From: Tessaracoccus caeni
GTDB taxonomy: Bacteria; Actinomycetota; Actinomycetes; Propionibacteriales; Propionibacteriaceae
Assembly (NCBI RefSeq): GCF_029211185.1
Contig: NZ_JARGDO010000011.1
Location: forward strand, 1 to 64,000
Length of the DNA stretch: 64,000 nt
Direction of reading: 5' to 3'
Shown: in pieces, positions 53,222 to 63,601 of the stretch
Numbering within the stretch: the first letter of the stretch is position 1
Layout: each line of letters begins with the position of its first letter
Notes under the pieces: generated by a model
The model's input: the letters and a program-made list of their open reading frames with translations, nothing else
Told to the model about the DNA's origin: nothing
Databases searched by the model: none
Translations under genes and position numbers: made by a program

Positions 53222-54157
53222 CTAACCGATGTAGAGGATGTCGCTGGTGGCGCGCTCGCCGCCGTTGGAGGGGTGGTTGACCACCTCGCCGTCGAACCAG
53301 AGCTCGCTGGAGCCGCCGCCGTCGAGGTTGTAGGCGGTCGTCGCGCCGAGATCCTGCATGAGCTGGGCCAGCTCCGTCATCGACATGCCTCGGCTGTAGC
53401 CCCGCTCGCGCCCGTCGACCACCACGAAGACGAAGTGGTTCTCGTCGATCACCCCGATCGCGGTGCGGGGATGGGTGCCCTGGACGGAGTGATTGCCGAC
53501 GTTGGTGTCGATCTCCACCTCGTCGATGCCCTCGACGATCTGGCCGTCGTCCACGAGCGCCGGCCCGAAGCTGAGGGTCTGCCAGGCGCCGTCGGCGAGC
53601 AGCTCGTCGGCGGAGGTCTCGGTCTCGTCGTAGATCGCCATGGTGCCGTCGCGGTAGATCACCAGGCCGGTGCGGGCGGGGTCGTCGCGGTAGACGACGC
53701 CGTTGCGGATCAGGATGCCGTCGTCACGGAAGCCGTAGTAGTCGCCGTTGATGGCCAGCCGGGCTCCGTTGTCCTCGGCCATCTCGCTGACCAGTTGGGT
53801 GATGTTGGTGCCGAACTGGTTTTCGGCGAAGGCGGAGCGGAGCTGGGTGGCGTCGGAGACCACGACGTCGGCCACGTGGTAGGTGACGGTGTCGTCGCCG
53901 CTGCCGAGGGTCTTGGTCTCCACCGTGACGGAGGCCTCGGACTCCGCGTCGTCGCTGTTCGCGGCTGCTGGAGTGGCGGACGCGGTCTGAGAGGCGGCCT
54001 CGTGAGCCGCCACGTCGGTGATCTCGACGTGCGGGATCAGAAAACGGTCGAGTGCCCATCCGGTGGTGCCGCCGAGCAGCAGCAGGACGGGCAGCACGAC
54101 GGCGAGGAGGGTGCGGCGCAGGCGCCGGGGACGGGAATTCGCGGTGCGTCTGGTCAT
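53222..54157 (-). CDS. Membrane-anchored phosphodiester glycosidase (NAGPA) domain protein
   Basis: A 311-residue protein: Arg-rich N terminus, signal anchor (LLAVVLPVLLLLGGTTGWAL), disordered Ala/Ser/Glu linker and a NAGPA/DUF2233 domain (LAINGDYYGF; QGTHPRTAIGV; FVVVDGRERGYSRGMSM; TTAYNLDGGGSSEL). Characterised relatives hydrolyse GlcNAc-1-phosphodiesters; bacterial ones are linked to exopolysaccharide or wall teichoic acid turnover. ATG 54157 has TACAAC 7 nt upstream within a palindrome. It heads a two-gene unit with the GT2-GtrA protein, pointing to cell-envelope glycan work. Confidence 0.87.
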   Translation of the reverse strand: MTRRTANSRPRRLRRTLLAVVLPVLLLLGGTTGWALDRFLIPHVEITDVAAHEAASQTASATPAAANSDDAESEASVTVETKTLGSGDDTVTYHVADVVVSDATQLRSAFAENQFGTNITQLVSEMAEDNGARLAINGDYYGFRDDGILIRNGVVYRDDPARTGLVIYRDGTMAIYDETETSADELLADGAWQTLSFGPALVDDGQIVEGIDEVEIDTNVGNHSVQGTHPRTAIGVIDENHFVFVVVDGRERGYSRGMSMTELAQLMQDLGATTAYNLDGGGSSELWFDGEVVNHPSNGGERATSDILYIG

Positions 54158-54159
54158 GT

Positions 54160-54176
54160 GTTCCGTTGTACGGAAC
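54160..54176. promoter_or_regulatory. Palindrome overlapping the -10 box of the NAGPA gene
   Basis: GTTCCG and CGGAAC form a perfect inverted repeat around TTGTA. On the minus strand TACAAC lies inside it, 7 nt before the ATG, so a protein bound here would cover the promoter. Confidence 0.5.
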
Positions 54177-54250
54177 GAGGTCGTGGGCGGGATATGGCCG
54201 GCCTGTGGGTCTGCTGTGGCCTGGCGTGGTCGGCAAGATTCCAGCGGAAT

Positions 54251-57200
54251 CTACAGGTGGCTTTCAGGGCCTCCGGTCGAAAGCAGTCTCCTCCTGCGCA
54301 TGATCAGTACGCCTGCGCTGACCATGAGCACCAACCCACCGACGGTCCACAGAAGGTCGCCCGGGCCGCCAGCGAGAGGTAGCTCGAAGGCCTTGAGGTC
54401 GATCACTCTGATCGTCCACGTGCCGTTGTCTTCGCTCACGGTGACCTGCGGATGGTCGCCGTGCACGACGACCGAGCCGTCGGCGGCGATCTCGAACGGC
54501 ACCTCCTCGGCGAGGAGGGAATAGCCCTCGGGAGCGCGGGTCTCGCGCAGCCAGTAGTGGCCGACGGGGATGCCCGTCAGCTCGACCATGCCCGCCATGT
54601 CTCCAGGCGTCAGGGCAGGATCGGCCAGCGGCGTGGCTGCCGGCTGCCCTCCGTCATCGGCGAGCACCTCGAAATCGGCGCCGTAGATCGGCTGCGGGCC
54701 GCTGGGGCCATCGACCATCTTCCACACCCGCACGGCGCCGGCGATGTCGGTCGAGGTGCAGGTCTGGTACCGCGGATTGGGCTGGCAGCCGTCCGTCGGG
54801 GGAAGGTCGCCGTCGTTGAGCAGGAAGTTGTCCGCGACGCTGTTTCCGCGCTGCCCGTTGGGCCTCACCTCCACGTGGTACTCGATCGTGTAGATGGTGC
54901 CGTCGGCGGGAACCGTGCCCGTGAGCGCGATCTGATTGCCGGTGCGGGCGGCGGCCAGCGTGGCCAGCCCGGGCGGCGAGCCGGGCTCGAGCACCACATC
55001 GGCGTCGTCCAGCACGTCGGCCAGATGATCGACCATGTCGACCGTGGCGGGAATATCCCCGGAGTTGCGGAAGTGGAGTTGATAGCTCAGCACCGTTCCC
55101 GCGATCACGGAGTTGCTGCTCGAGGAGACGGTCTTCCAGTACTCCAGGCCGGCTGCGGGCACGCTCACCGGCGCGCAGGCGGGGTGTCCTGGTATGGCAT
55201 TGCGCTCGTCCACGCAGACCTCGTTGAACAGCGTGTATTCGCCGTCGTCATTGGCCCCGGTATAGGTGACGGTGTAGGTGAGGATGACGGGGTCGTCGAC
55301 CGCGAGCTCACCCCTCCACGACAAGGTCTTGGCGACCGGATCGAACTCCGCAAAGCCGAAGTTGCCGTTGATGGAGTTGAGGGTGGCCTTGTCCAGGACG
55401 GCGCTCATGTCGTCGAGCATCGTCGCGGGGGCGTCATCCGTGTACACGCCGGGGCCGCGGTTGATGAGCGTCACGGTGTAGGTCACCTGTTGTCCGAGCA
55501 TCGGCAGTTCGGTCTCGTCGGCGGTCTTGGTGACCTCTAGGCGAGGCAGGAGGGTGAGCGTCTCGGCGCACGAGTCGTCATCGACGGCACATGTGGTGGG
55601 CTTCTCCGGGCTCATGGGGTTCTCCGGGATCCATGCCATGTTGCGCAGTTCGCCGTTGGTGACCTTGCCGATGGTCACGGTGTAGGTGATCTCCACCGTG
55701 GCGCCGGCGGCCAGCGGTCCCGACCAGCGAAGCATCTTCGTGGCGGGGTCGAAGGTCGTGGTGCCGACCTCGGGGCCGCCCGGAGCGCCGGCGAGCTTGG
55801 CGGTGACGCCCACCCAGTTCGCCTCGTCGAGTACGTCGCTCAGGTCGTCGACGACGTGGGCCGGCGTGAACAGCGTGTATGCGCCAGCTCCGGTGTTCTC
55901 CAGTGACACGGTGTAGCTCACGGTGTCGCCGGGACGGCTGTCGGCCGTGGCGGTGGTCTGTTTGGTGACCGCGGAGGAGCGGGTGACGGGCGGGCAGCCG
56001 GTCACCATCTGGGGGAGACCGTATCGGCTGCGTGATCCGGCGGCCAGAGCGAACCCGCTCTGGGTGAACGCCGGGGTGGCAGCGTCGGGATTGGTGACGA
56101 CGTTGAGTGCGGATCCGGCCCAGGTTGCGACATACATGCGACCATCCGGGGCCCTGCGTACTTGGCCACCGTCGCCCGCCAGTTCGCCGAGGAGTTCCTC
56201 GGTACCCTTCACCTCCGACCCGGTAGTCGCGCCCGCGACGCGGTACCGGTAGAGACGGCCGGTGTCGAAGATCTTCGTCGTGTACACATAGTCGCCTGCG
56301 GGTGAGAACTCGGCGTTGTAGCCGTGCCTGCCAGTGTCCGCCCCTTCCAAGAGCTGCCATTCGTACCGCTGCCGGATCTTGCCCGTGGCGGCGTTGAAGT
56401 TCAGCATCCTGACCTTGGACGATCCCGCGGTAGCGAGTGGGCCAGTAGTGGTCAGCTGCACGAGTTGGGTGTAGTCGGCGTTGAAGGCGAGTGTGCCGTA
56501 CCGGTTGCCATTGTTGTTCGACATGGTGCTGACCACCGGGATGCCCGTCACGGGGCCGTCGGCGTCGAACTCGTAGGCGAGGATGTTGGGGGAGTTGTTG
56601 GTGTAGGTCAGCACCCAATAGCCGTCGCCCGTGGCGTTGGGTGCCGCGGTGATCGCTTCCGACGCGGTGTTGCTGGCTCCGAGGTTGACGTTCTTCGTGC
56701 TGGTCACAGCGCCGAGTCCGTTGTTCTGGGTCATGTCCACGACGGAGTAGCGCAGTTGGCCGTTCTTAGCGGTCTGGTTCACGTCGGTGTTCGTGGTGAC
56801 GACGAAGAACTTGCCTGGTTGACCAGCCACCGGGAAGGAAGCCACCGTTTGCGTTGCCGAGGCGTTGCCGGTCAGGTCGGTTCCGTTGACCATGACGTTG
56901 CTGTTGCGGTCGAACACGCTTTGGCCGTTGGACCAGAACTGCAGGTTGCCCTGCTCGTCGGTGACGACGGTGGAGCCTTCCGTCGTGGTTTGGGTGGTGC
57001 GGAAAGGCTGACTGGTGGTGCCGCTGGCACCGAAGTCGATGCCTGCCTGGGTGCCGAAGAACCAGAAGCGTTCGGTGCCGCGTCGGTCCTCGACCGGACA
57101 GACCAAGGGAAGTGTGGGCATCATCGTCACCGTCTCAGCGCAGGAGTCGTCCTCCTCGGTGCAGGTGGCGGGCTTGATGGGGTTAGCGGGATCGTCGGGG

Positions 57201-60200
57201 ATCCAGGCGATGTTGCGCAGCTTGCCGTCCAGGTCGTCGCCGATGGTGATGGTGTAGGTGATGTCGACGGTGGCATCAACGGCCAGCGGTCCGGACCAGC
57301 GCAGCAGCTTCGTTACCGGGTTGAAGGTGAGGGTGCCCACATCCGGGCCGGCGGGAGCGGAGGCGAGTTTGGCTGACGCGCCCACCCAAGTCGACTCGTC
57401 GAGCACCTCGCTCAGGTCATCGACGACATGGGCAGGAGCGGCGCTGTTGTAGGCGCCGGCACCGGTGTTATGGAGCGACACGGTGTAGCTCACGGTGTCA
57501 CCGAGACGGCTGGCGGCCGACGCGGTGGTTGTCTTGGTCACTGACGAGGAGCGGGTGACGGGCGGGCAGCCGGTCACCATCTGGGGCAATCCGCCCTGAC
57601 TCGTCGACCCCGCAGGCAGCGGAAAACCGTTCTGAGTGTAGGTCGGGGTGGTCGCGTCGGGATTGGTCACGATGCTGAGCGCCGTTCCGTTGGTGTTGGC
57701 GACGTACATGCGTCCATCGGGTGCCCTTCGCACCTGACCGCCCTGGCTTCCCATCGACCCGAGGTACAGCTCGGTGTCTTTCACCTCCTCCCCGGTGGTT
57801 GCCCCGGCGATGCGGTAGCGGTAGAGACGCGAGGTTTCGAAGACCTTAGTCGCGTACACGTAGTCGCCCGAGGGTGAGAAGTCCGCGGCGTAGCCGTGCC
57901 GGCCTGAGTTGGGCGCCGCCGGCTTCATCGGCATTCCCCACTCAAGACGCTGCTCGACCTCGCCGGTGGCCGCATTGAAGTCCAGCAGCCGCAGCTTGGA
58001 CCAGGTGCCGGTGCCGTTGGTTCCCTGAGCCGTCAGCTGCACCAACTGTGTGTAGTCGGCATTGAACGACAGCGTGGCGTACCGGTTTCCGTTGTCGGAG
58101 GGCATAACGCTGATCACGGCCTGGCCTGTGACGGGACCGTTGGCGTTGAATTGGTAGGCGAGGATGTTGGGAGTGCTGTTGGTGGAGGTGAGCACCCAGT
58201 AGCCGTCGCCGGTTGCGTTGGGCACGGCCGTGATCGCCTCGGACGCCGTGTTGGCCTGCCCGAGAAGGACGTTCTTCGCCGTGACGGCACCCAGCCCGCC
58301 GTTCAGCGTCATGTCCACCGTGTGGTAGTGCAACTGCCTCGTGGTGCTGTTGTTGACGTCGGTGGTGGTGGTGATAAGGAAGAACTTCCCAGGCTGACCC
58401 GCCGCCGGGAAGGAGGCCACGGTCTGCACCGCCGAGGAGTTGCCGAGCAGCCCTGTCCCGTTGGACATCACGCCCCCGTTGCGGTCGAACACGCTTTGGC
58501 CATTGGACCAGAACTGCAGGTTGCCCTGCTCGTCGGTGACGACGGTAGAACCTTCGGAGGTGTCCTGAGTGCCTAGGAACGCCGCTCCAGGGGCTGTCCC
58601 GGTGGCTCCGAAGTCGATGCCTGCCTTGTTGCCGAAGAACCAGTAGCGCTCGGTGCCGCGTCGTTCCTCCGCGGAGCAGATCATCGGCAGCGGCGGCATC
58701 TGGGTGGTGGTCTCGCCACAGGGGGCGCCGGTTGCGGAGCAGCTCTCCGGTGTGGGAGCCTCGGCGGGATCAGCCGGGCTCCACGCGATGTTGTGCAGCT
58801 TGCGGTTGGATACCGTGCGCTCCACCACGACGTCGTAGGTGATAGTCACGGTCTTGCCCATGGCGAGCGGGCCGGTCCACGTCAGGCGCTTTGAGACCGG
58901 ATCCCACACGGGCGCGGTGACGTTCACTCCGTCCACCTTGGCGGTGGCGACGCCGGTGAAACTCGCGTCGTCGACGACATCGGTCAGATCGTCGAACAGA
59001 TGTACGGGGTTGCTGGAGGTGTAGTGGGCGTCGCCGGTGTTGGTCAGGTTCACCGTGTAGCTCACGGTCTCACCGGGGAGGGTGAGTTCGGTGGCCGTGG
59101 TGGACTTGGTGATCTCCAGATCCGGATCACACGGAGAGCCGAAGTTGTCGAGCCAGCTGTCGTCGTCACCGCTGGCGCCCTCGGCGCCGATGTAGATCTG
59201 CTTGAGACTGCCCAGGATGCGCTGGAACATCGCGGCCGGAGGGGCGGAGCCGCTCGGCCCGTCGTCGTAGGTGAACGGGCCGGTGAGCCATCGGCTGCGA
59301 CTCAGCGGGATGGTCACCCGATACCACTCGCCTACGTCGCGCACTTGGTTGGTGGTGAGGAACCAGATTCGTTCGCCGTCGGTGCTCTCGAGCGCGATGT
59401 ACATCGGGTAAAGGAACCCGTTTTTCTCGGGGATGTAGTAGAAGTCATAGCTGAAGCTATGCCCCACCAGGTTGCGGTAGTCGGTGACGTACCCTCCGGC
59501 CTGCAGATCCGGCGAGACGAACTCGGTCCAGTTGGTATCAAGGTCGTGGGTGTGCAGCGCGCCTCCGGGGCGCCCGCCGGTCGGCACGCGGACGGCCGGG
59601 TGCCGCGCGATCGTGTCGTCGATGCCAAACTCGGTGCTGCGCACCATCCAGCCGGCGTTGTCCTCCTCGAAGGTGGTCACGGTGCAGCTGCCGAGGAACA
59701 GCGGGGGCGGCGGGTCGATCGTCGTCGTGGTGGCGCCACACGGCTCCCCGTCGGGAGTGACCGCCTGGCTGCCACCGCCCGTCGGAACCTCGCAGCTCGC
59801 GGGTGGGGTCAGGTCGGCCGGATCGGCCGGCGACCAGGCGACGTTGGACAGCACGCGGGGCTGGTCAGTGAGGCGGTCGAGATGGATGTCGTAGGTGATC
59901 GTCACCGTCTTGCCGACGGCGAGCGGGCCGCTCCAGGACAATCGGGTGTTTCCGGCGCTCCAGGTGGGTGCGGTGACCGGGCTGCCATCGACCTTTGCCG
60001 TCGCGGTGCCGGTGAAGGTGGCGCCGGCCGCGCTCATCACGTCGGAGAGATCGTCCTCGATACGGGCCGGGTTTCCCACCGTGTAGTCCACGATCCCGGT
60101 GTTGGTGGCTGTGATCTGGTACGAAACCGTGCTGCCCAAGGCAGTGGGCGCCGACGCCGTGGCTTGCTTCGCGATCGCCAAGTGGGGAGGGATCCCGCTG

Positions 60201-60700
60201 CCCAGCGGGGAAAAGATAATGCCCGGATCGTCGGCAGGCGCATCAGCGGGCTGCTCTTCGTTGCTCGGCTCGTCGGAGGACTTCTTCTTGCCGGCCGGCT
60301 TGTCGTCAGGCTTCTCCTGGTCGGTCGGCTCGTCGTCAGGCTGGTCCTCTCCGGTCTCGGCGGGGTCCGCTTCTTCTTCCTCGTCCTCGGGAGACAGAGG
60401 GGTCGATTCTTCGTCAGGTGAGGGCAGCTCCTCTGCAGGGGGCTCCTGGTCGACGACGGGGGTCTCGTCCTCGGCGGGAGGGGCCTGCACGGTGGGATCG
60501 GAGGGATCGTTCGATAGCTCAGACGATGCGTCCGGGAGTGAGGTGCCTTCGGTGCCCTCGTCCGCGACGGCGTACATCGAGCTGGGGAGGGTCGCGGTGT
60601 TGAGGAGGGTTGGCGCTCCCACCGCGAGCAGGGTGCACAGAGCAAGCGAAACCAAGCGGATGAGCGGTCGTCGTGACGACCTGCTGTTCCGCGCGAACAT
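54251..60700 (-). CDS. Giant LPxTG-like cell-wall surface protein (DUF11, propeller-like and SpaA modules)
   Basis: A 2149-residue protein: signal peptide (LIRLVSLALCTLLAVGA), an acidic low-complexity stalk (about 45-165, rich in Glu, Asp and Pro), then six DUF11-type beta-sandwiches (for example LGSTVSYQITATNTG, PGETVSYTVNLTNTG). A lectin/LamG-like insert (about 340-520) lies between modules 1 and 2. Two copies of a 360-residue propeller-like domain (from RGTERYWFF to QMVTGCPPV, about 679-1044 and 1206-1567) separate modules 2, 3 and 4. Then come a SpaA-type prealbumin domain (about 1988-2090), the sorting signal LPLAGG (near 2107), a transmembrane helix and an RRRR tail. It should be sortase-anchored and adhesin-like. 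ATG 60700 is chosen over TTG 60712. Confidence 0.88.
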   Translation of the reverse strand: MFARNSRSSRRPLIRLVSLALCTLLAVGAPTLLNTATLPSSMYAVADEGTEGTSLPDASSELSNDPSDPTVQAPPAEDETPVVDQEPPAEELPSPDEESTPLSPEDEEEEADPAETGEDQPDDEPTDQEKPDDKPAGKKKSSDEPSNEEQPADAPADDPGIIFSPLGSGIPPHLAIAKQATASAPTALGSTVSYQITATNTGIVDYTVGNPARIEDDLSDVMSAAGATFTGTATAKVDGSPVTAPTWSAGNTRLSWSGPLAVGKTVTITYDIHLDRLTDQPRVLSNVAWSPADPADLTPPASCEVPTGGGSQAVTPDGEPCGATTTTIDPPPPLFLGSCTVTTFEEDNAGWMVRSTEFGIDDTIARHPAVRVPTGGRPGGALHTHDLDTNWTEFVSPDLQAGGYVTDYRNLVGHSFSYDFYYIPEKNGFLYPMYIALESTDGERIWFLTTNQVRDVGEWYRVTIPLSRSRWLTGPFTYDDGPSGSAPPAAMFQRILGSLKQIYIGAEGASGDDDSWLDNFGSPCDPDLEITKSTTATELTLPGETVSYTVNLTNTGDAHYTSSNPVHLFDDLTDVVDDASFTGVATAKVDGVNVTAPVWDPVSKRLTWTGPLAMGKTVTITYDVVVERTVSNRKLHNIAWSPADPAEAPTPESCSATGAPCGETTTQMPPLPMICSAEERRGTERYWFFGNKAGIDFGATGTAPGAAFLGTQDTSEGSTVVTDEQGNLQFWSNGQSVFDRNGGVMSNGTGLLGNSSAVQTVASFPAAGQPGKFFLITTTTDVNNSTTRQLHYHTVDMTLNGGLGAVTAKNVLLGQANTASEAITAVPNATGDGYWVLTSTNSTPNILAYQFNANGPVTGQAVISVMPSDNGNRYATLSFNADYTQLVQLTAQGTNGTGTWSKLRLLDFNAATGEVEQRLEWGMPMKPAAPNSGRHGYAADFSPSGDYVYATKVFETSRLYRYRIAGATTGEEVKDTELYLGSMGSQGGQVRRAPDGRMYVANTNGTALSIVTNPDATTPTYTQNGFPLPAGSTSQGGLPQMVTGCPPVTRSSSVTKTTTASAASRLGDTVSYTVSLHNTGAGAYNSAAPAHVVDDLSEVLDESTWVGASAKLASAPAGPDVGTLTFNPVTKLLRWSGPLAVDATVDITYTITIGDDLDGKLRNIAWIPDDPANPIKPATCTEEDDSCAETVTMMPTLPLVCPVEDRRGTERFWFFGTQAGIDFGASGTTSQPFRTTQTTTEGSTVVTDEQGNLQFWSNGQSVFDRNSNVMVNGTDLTGNASATQTVASFPVAGQPGKFFVVTTNTDVNQTAKNGQLRYSVVDMTQNNGLGAVTSTKNVNLGASNTASEAITAAPNATGDGYWVLTYTNNSPNILAYEFDADGPVTGIPVVSTMSNNNGNRYGTLAFNADYTQLVQLTTTGPLATAGSSKVRMLNFNAATGKIRQRYEWQLLEGADTGRHGYNAEFSPAGDYVYTTKIFDTGRLYRYRVAGATTGSEVKGTEELLGELAGDGGQVRRAPDGRMYVATWAGSALNVVTNPDAATPAFTQSGFALAAGSRSRYGLPQMVTGCPPVTRSSAVTKQTTATADSRPGDTVSYTVSLENTGAGAYTLFTPAHVVDDLSDVLDEANWVGVTAKLAGAPGGPEVGTTTFDPATKMLRWSGPLAAGATVEITYTVTIGKVTNGELRNMAWIPENPMSPEKPTTCAVDDDSCAETLTLLPRLEVTKTADETELPMLGQQVTYTVTLINRGPGVYTDDAPATMLDDMSAVLDKATLNSINGNFGFAEFDPVAKTLSWRGELAVDDPVILTYTVTYTGANDDGEYTLFNEVCVDERNAIPGHPACAPVSVPAAGLEYWKTVSSSSNSVIAGTVLSYQLHFRNSGDIPATVDMVDHLADVLDDADVVLEPGSPPGLATLAAARTGNQIALTGTVPADGTIYTIEYHVEVRPNGQRGNSVADNFLLNDGDLPPTDGCQPNPRYQTCTSTDIAGAVRVWKMVDGPSGPQPIYGADFEVLADDGGQPAATPLADPALTPGDMAGMVELTGIPVGHYWLRETRAPEGYSLLAEEVPFEIAADGSVVVHGDHPQVTVSEDNGTWTIRVIDLKAFELPLAGGPGDLLWTVGGLVLMVSAGVLIMRRRRLLSTGGPESHL

Positions 60701-60819
60701 TTCGTCTCGCAACGATGCCCCTTCGATAGACCCCCCCGAGTCTTGGCCAGGGACAAGAGTAGCGAATCGGCACGGAGGAGACGACCCGCGGTCTCACCAG
60801 CGCGACGGACGGCCGCCGA

Positions 60820-61629
60820 TCAGCCGAGATCGTCGAGCAGACCCATCAGAAGACCGAAACCGCCGACCATCATGGCGCCGGTGAGCAGGCCGCTCGTGGG
60901 GTCGTCGCCATAGCGGCGGTAGTAGCCCTGCGCCCACGGAGCGTAGTCGCGGTTCTCCCAGTAGGGAACCATGCCGTGGCCCGACGGCACCATCCGCACG
61001 TTGGGGCTCGCGCCCACTTGGACGCGCTGCGCGTCGGCCTCGCACGCGGGAACCTGCCGAGGAGCGCCGCCCTGGGGAGCCCAGGTGATGTCGCGGGTGG
61101 ACGGGCCGTGTGCCGGATCGAAGAAGCAGGGCGGACGCTTGGCGGGCAGCGGCTGACCGTTCACCCGGGCACGCACGCACGCCATCGCGAAGCGGCCCTC
61201 TTCGAGGATCTCGGCGACCCGTCGGATGTCGACGTCGTACTGTGCGCGGACGAGGTGTTCCTTGGCCGCGTCGTAGGCATCGAGGGCTCGGGTGTAGTCC
61301 TGGTTGGCGTCGGCGTCGAGGGTGCGGCCGACGACGTCGAGGTCGAGATCGCGCAGTTCGGTGCCGAAGGTGGTGATGTCGGAGTCGCATGCCTGGCGTG
61401 CAGCCGGGGTGAGCGGGTAGACGGGCTGGGGGCTCTGGTGATGCCCCATCATCTGGTGCCCCATCGGGCCCATCAGCTGGCTCATGGGGTGGTGCCCCAT
61501 CGGTGCCTGCGGATGCTGCATGAGCGGAGGAGCCTGCCGCTGGCGGCTGGAGATCTGTGCTGACCTACGCATGCCAGTGACGACGGTGCCGACCAGCATC
61601 ACGACGAATATAAACAGCAGCAGGTCCAT
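60820..61629 (-). CDS. Membrane-anchored Met/His-rich protein, function unknown
   Basis: A 269-residue protein. Residues 1-20 form a transmembrane anchor (LLLFIFVVMLVGTVVTGM). About 35-70 is a low-complexity Met, His, Pro and Gln stretch (GHHPMSQLMGPMGHQMMGHH), which could bind copper or another soft metal. About 75-180 is a helical region with three conserved-looking cysteines, one in MACVRARVNGQPLPAKRPPC; then PACEADAQRVQVG and a Tyr/Trp-rich segment, and a final glycine-rich hydrophobic helix (GLLTGAMMVGGFGLLMGLL). I do not recognise a named family. It lies upstream of the giant surface protein on the same strand. Confidence 0.72.
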   Translation of the reverse strand: MDLLLFIFVVMLVGTVVTGMRRSAQISSRQRQAPPLMQHPQAPMGHHPMSQLMGPMGHQMMGHHQSPQPVYPLTPAARQACDSDITTFGTELRDLDLDVVGRTLDADANQDYTRALDAYDAAKEHLVRAQYDVDIRRVAEILEEGRFAMACVRARVNGQPLPAKRPPCFFDPAHGPSTRDITWAPQGGAPRQVPACEADAQRVQVGASPNVRMVPSGHGMVPYWENRDYAPWAQGYYRRYGDDPTSGLLTGAMMVGGFGLLMGLLDDLG

Positions 61630-61662
61630 CTTTTCCCTCTCAACTTCCCCTCAAATGTAGCC

Positions 61663-61693
61663 GGGGACTCCAAGCACGTCGCTTGGAGTCCCC
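61663..61693. terminator. Terminator after the acyl-CoA carboxylase gene
   Basis: GGGGACTCCAAGC and GCTTGGAGTCCCC form a perfect 13-bp stem around ACGTC, 35 bp beyond the stop of the minus-strand carboxylase gene. Confidence 0.85.
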
Positions 61694-61727
61694 AGTATGT
61701 TCCGCGAGTCTGTGCGGTAGCTGTGAG

Positions 61728-63503
61728 CTACTCCGCGTCGACGATCTCGCAGACGACGAAGCCGCTGGTGATCGCGTCGCCGGCGGCCACCTTCAGCGCC
61801 GCGATCACGCCGCTGCGGTGGGCGTTCAGCGGCTGCTCCATCTTCATCGCCTCGATGACGACGACGGCGTCACCCTCCGCAACCTCGGTTCCTTCCTCGA
61901 CGTTGACCTTCACCACCGTGCACTGCATGGGGGAGACCAGGGCGTTGCCACTGGGGGCCGAGACCTTGCTGCCGCCACGGTCGCGCTTGGTGGGCTTCTT
62001 CGCCACCTTGCTCGCCGCAGGGCGAGTGGCGGCGAAGCTGCCGGGCAGTTTGACCTCGACGCGTTTGCCGTTGACCTCGACGACGATGACCTCCGGCTCG
62101 TCCTCGTCTTCGGCTTCTCCCAGCAAGCCGGTGTAGGCGGGGATCGTGCCGGTGAACTCGGTCTCGATCCAGCGCGTGTGCACAGCGAAATCGCCGTCAT
62201 CGGCGGTGTAGGCGGGGTCGTTCAGCACCGCCTGATGGAACGGCACCACCGTCGGCATGCCCTCGATCACCAACTCGTCGAGCGCGCGTCGCGAACGGGC
62301 CAGCGCCTGTTCTCGGTTCGCGCCGGTGACGATGATCTTGGCCACCAGCGAATCGAAGGCGCCGGGCACGGTCATGCCGACGTGGTAGCCCTCGTCGACG
62401 CGGACGCCAGGGCCGGATGGGGCGTGCCACTTCACCAGGGTGCCGGGGGCCGGCATGAAGTTGCGGCCCGCGTCCTCGGCGTTGATCCGGTACTCGATCG
62501 CGTGGCCGCGCACGTCCGGATCGCCGTAGCCGAGTTCCTCACCCTGGGCGATGCGGAACATCTCGCGCACCAGATCGATGCCGGTGACCTCCTCGGAGAC
62601 GGGGTGCTCCACCTGGAGGCGGGTGTTCACCTCGAGGAAGGAGATGCGGCCGTCGGTGGCCACCAGGAACTCGCAGGTGCCCGCGCCCACGTAGCCGGCT
62701 TCACGAAGAATGGCCTTGGACGAGGTGTAGAGGGTTTCGATCTGCTCCTCGGTGAGGAATGGGGCAGGTGCCTCTTCCACCAGCTTCTGGTGACGGCGCT
62801 GGAGCGAGCAGTCGCGCGTCGAGACCACCACGACGTTGCCGTGCGCGTCGGCGAGGCATTGGGTCTCCACATGGCGCGGCTTGTCCAGATACTGCTCGAC
62901 GAAGCACTCGCCCCGGCCGAAGGCTGTCACGGCTTCGCGTGTCGCCGATTCGAAAAGCTCGGCCACCTCGCCCAGCTCACGGGCCACCTTGAGACCGCGC
63001 CCACCGCCGCCGTAGGCCGCCTTGATCGCGATCGGCAGACCGTACTGCTCGGCGAACGCGATCACCTCGTCGGTGCCCGCGACGGGATCCGCCGTGCCGT
63101 GCACCAGGGGAGCGCCCACCTTCTGCGCGATGTGACGCGCCTTCACCTTGTCGCCGAGATTGTCGATGGCCGAGGGAGGAGGGCCGATCCAGATCAGTCC
63201 GGCGTCGATGACGGCCTGGGCGAAGTCGGCGTTCTCCGCGAGGAAGCCGTAGCCGGGATGCACCGCCTCCGCGCCGGAGCGCTCGGCGATGTCGAGCAGC
63301 TTGGCGACGTTCAGATAGGTGTCGGCGGGCGTCGCACCGTTCAGGGCGAATGCCTCGTCGGCGAGCGTGACGAACAGCGAATCTGAATCGGAGTCGGCGT
63401 AGGCGGCCACCGAGGCGATGCCCGCGTCGCGTGCGGCACGAATGACCCGAACGGCGATCTCTCCCCGGTTAGCGATCAGGACTTTGGTTATGGCGTTGGC
63501 CAC
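61728..63503 (-). CDS. accA3: Acetyl/propionyl-CoA carboxylase alpha chain (biotin carboxylase plus BCCP)
   Basis: A 591-residue fusion. Residues 1-450 are biotin carboxylase ([47 protein letters not shown] as the ATP-grasp glycine loop; [42 protein letters not shown]). After a Lys/Arg-rich linker the C-terminal 75 residues are a biotinyl domain with EAMKMEQPL. It carboxylates its own biotin for a separate carboxyltransferase beta chain, making malonyl-CoA or methylmalonyl-CoA for lipid or propionate metabolism. GAGGAGG lies 4 nt before the GTG start. No beta chain is in the window. Confidence 0.93.
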   Translation of the reverse strand: MANAITKVLIANRGEIAVRVIRAARDAGIASVAAYADSDSDSLFVTLADEAFALNGATPADTYLNVAKLLDIAERSGAEAVHPGYGFLAENADFAQAVIDAGLIWIGPPPSAIDNLGDKVKARHIAQKVGAPLVHGTADPVAGTDEVIAFAEQYGLPIAIKAAYGGGGRGLKVARELGEVAELFESATREAVTAFGRGECFVEQYLDKPRHVETQCLADAHGNVVVVSTRDCSLQRRHQKLVEEAPAPFLTEEQIETLYTSSKAILREAGYVGAGTCEFLVATDGRISFLEVNTRLQVEHPVSEEVTGIDLVREMFRIAQGEELGYGDPDVRGHAIEYRINAEDAGRNFMPAPGTLVKWHAPSGPGVRVDEGYHVGMTVPGAFDSLVAKIIVTGANREQALARSRRALDELVIEGMPTVVPFHQAVLNDPAYTADDGDFAVHTRWIETEFTGTIPAYTGLLGEAEDEDEPEVIVVEVNGKRVEVKLPGSFAATRPAASKVAKKPTKRDRGGSKVSAPSGNALVSPMQCTVVKVNVEEGTEVAEGDAVVVIEAMKMEQPLNAHRSGVIAALKVAAGDAITSGFVVCEIVDAE

Positions 63504-63601
63504 GATGCCTCCTCAATAACGCTTCATCGGGGAGTGTATAGCCATCCTCTCGGGGCTGTCCGACGAAACACTCGTCCTGGGGAAGTGCCATGATGGACCC
63601 C

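Noticed and set aside
53222-54157. Functional link between the NAGPA-domain protein and the GH92 phosphomannan enzyme
   Set aside because: Both may act on sugar phosphodiesters, but they lie over 45 kb apart, in different operons and on different sides of the membrane.
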